From positions 1 to 6,062 of the forward strand of contig PEUD01000112.1 of NCBI GenBank assembly GCA_002780805.1: a stretch of 6,062 nt of DNA, given 5' to 3'. The notes below the pieces were generated by a model. It searched no databases and was not told where the DNA came from. It saw only the letters and a list, made by a program, of their open reading frames with translations. This document shows positions 5,639 through 6,062 of the stretch, piece after piece. Position numbers and translations under genes: made by a program. Numbering within the stretch: the stretch's first letter is position 1; every line of letters begins with the position of its first letter. This DNA comes from Candidatus Omnitrophica bacterium CG02_land_8_20_14_3_00__42_8. Its GTDB lineage: Bacteria > Omnitrophota > Gorgyraeia > Gorgyraeales > Gorgyraeaceae.

Positions 5639-5652
5639 CTTTGATTAGAATT

Positions 5653-6062
5653 ATGGCATTGTGCGAGAAGATAAAATCAGGGGAGTTTATAATTACTTCG
5701 GAGATAGCCCCGCCGAAAGGCATTGATGTAGAAGAGATTTTAAAGGATGCCGAGCTTGTGAAGGGCAGGGTGGACGCCATAAATGTGACTGACCTGCAGA
5801 GCTCGGTTATGCGCACAGGGTCCCTGGCAGTGTGCAAGCTGTTAATAGAGCGCGGACTGGAGCCGGTATTTCAGATTACATGCAGGGATAGAAACAGATT
5901 AGCTCTCCAGTCAGACCTTTTATCCGCGGCTGTTTTTGGGATACAGAATGTGCTTGCCCTGACAGGAGACCACCCTTCGTTGGGAGACCACCCAAGCGCA
6001 AAACCTGTTTTTGACCTGGATTCAATGCAACTGCTTGAAGCTATCATGGATTTGCAAGCAGG
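5653..6062 (+). CDS. metF: methylenetetrahydrofolate reductase (N-terminal part, 3' end outside window)
   Basis: The frame is open to the window edge and gives 136 complete codons of a MetF-family FAD/TIM-barrel protein, which reduces 5,10-methylene-THF to 5-methyl-THF. Seen are the catalytic-Glu segment ITSEIAPPKG (Glu17), INVTDLQSSVMRTGSLA (43-59), QITCRDRNRLALQSDLL (74-90) and NVLALTGDHP (99-108), which match the substrate and flavin-binding strands of the family. The LGDHPSAKPVFDLDS extension is characteristic of the type found in anaerobes. The ATG at 5653 is preferred. An in-frame TTG at 5641 would add only LIRI-type residues, and a stop at 5635-5637 limits any longer form. There is no clear ribosome-binding site. 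It completes the folate steps begun by fhs, in reaction order. A MetV-like partner could lie beyond the window, which would point to an acetogenic reductase complex. Confidence 0.93.
   Translation, partial: MALCEKIKSGEFIITSEIAPPKGIDVEEILKDAELVKGRVDAINVTDLQSSVMRTGSLAVCKLLIERGLEPVFQITCRDRNRLALQSDLLSAAVFGIQNVLALTGDHPSLGDHPSAKPVFDLDSMQLLEAIMDLQA

Noticed and set aside
5025..5837. A 270-codon open frame on the minus strand, antisense to folD and the metF start.
   Set aside because: The plus strand encodes two well-recognised enzymes here, and the antisense product has no recognisable domain. It also crosses the folD-metF gap without any start signal. It is a by-product of codon composition.
5968..6000. 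Tandem duplication in MetF giving GDHPS-LGDHPS.
   Set aside because: As I recall, MetF proteins of anaerobes commonly show a GDHxxxGDHP pattern here, so this is probably a family trait and not a new local duplication.

Overview
The window is a tightly packed, all plus-strand block of bacterial chromosome. It reads rpsP (3' part), trmD, rplS, rnhB, a yraN-type gene, fhs, fchA, folD and metF (5' part). There are nine genes in 6 kb, several overlap, and no non-coding stretch exceeds about 100 bases. I see no mobile element, CRISPR array, tRNA or rRNA.

Bases 1-2310 are a translation and genome-maintenance group: ribosomal protein S16, tRNA m1G37 methyltransferase, ribosomal protein L19, ribonuclease HII and a YraN/UPF0102 nuclease-fold protein. 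The order rpsP-trmD-rplS-rnhB-yraN is widely conserved, but rimM, which normally sits between rpsP and trmD, is absent from that position. trmD carries an in-frame 18-base palindromic insertion.

Bases 2313-6062 hold the tetrahydrofolate (methyl) branch of the Wood-Ljungdahl pathway. The gene order equals the reaction order: formate-THF ligase, methenyl-THF cyclohydrolase, methylene-THF dehydrogenase, methylene-THF reductase. The fhs start lies two bases after the yraN stop, so the C1 genes are physically attached to the ribosomal-protein operon. FolD has Gln at the position of the catalytic Lys needed for cyclohydrolase activity. This fits a division of labour in which the adjacent FchA does the cyclohydrolase step and FolD only the dehydrogenase step. 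Two non-coding gaps break the C1 block: 4023-4117, with three overlapping hairpins, and 5590-5652, with short repeats and a possible promoter.

The organism is a bacterium of moderate to low GC with heavy use of ATA for Ile and AGA/AGG for Arg. A methyl branch linked to rnhB/yraN and this FolD type suggest an anaerobic, possibly acetogenic lineage. Candidatus Omnitrophota or a relative is my best guess, but that is an impression from sequence style and not a demonstrated assignment. I found no wholly new gene system. The most interesting points are the FolD active-site substitutions beside fchA, the palindromic insertion in trmD, and the hairpin cluster between fhs and fchA.
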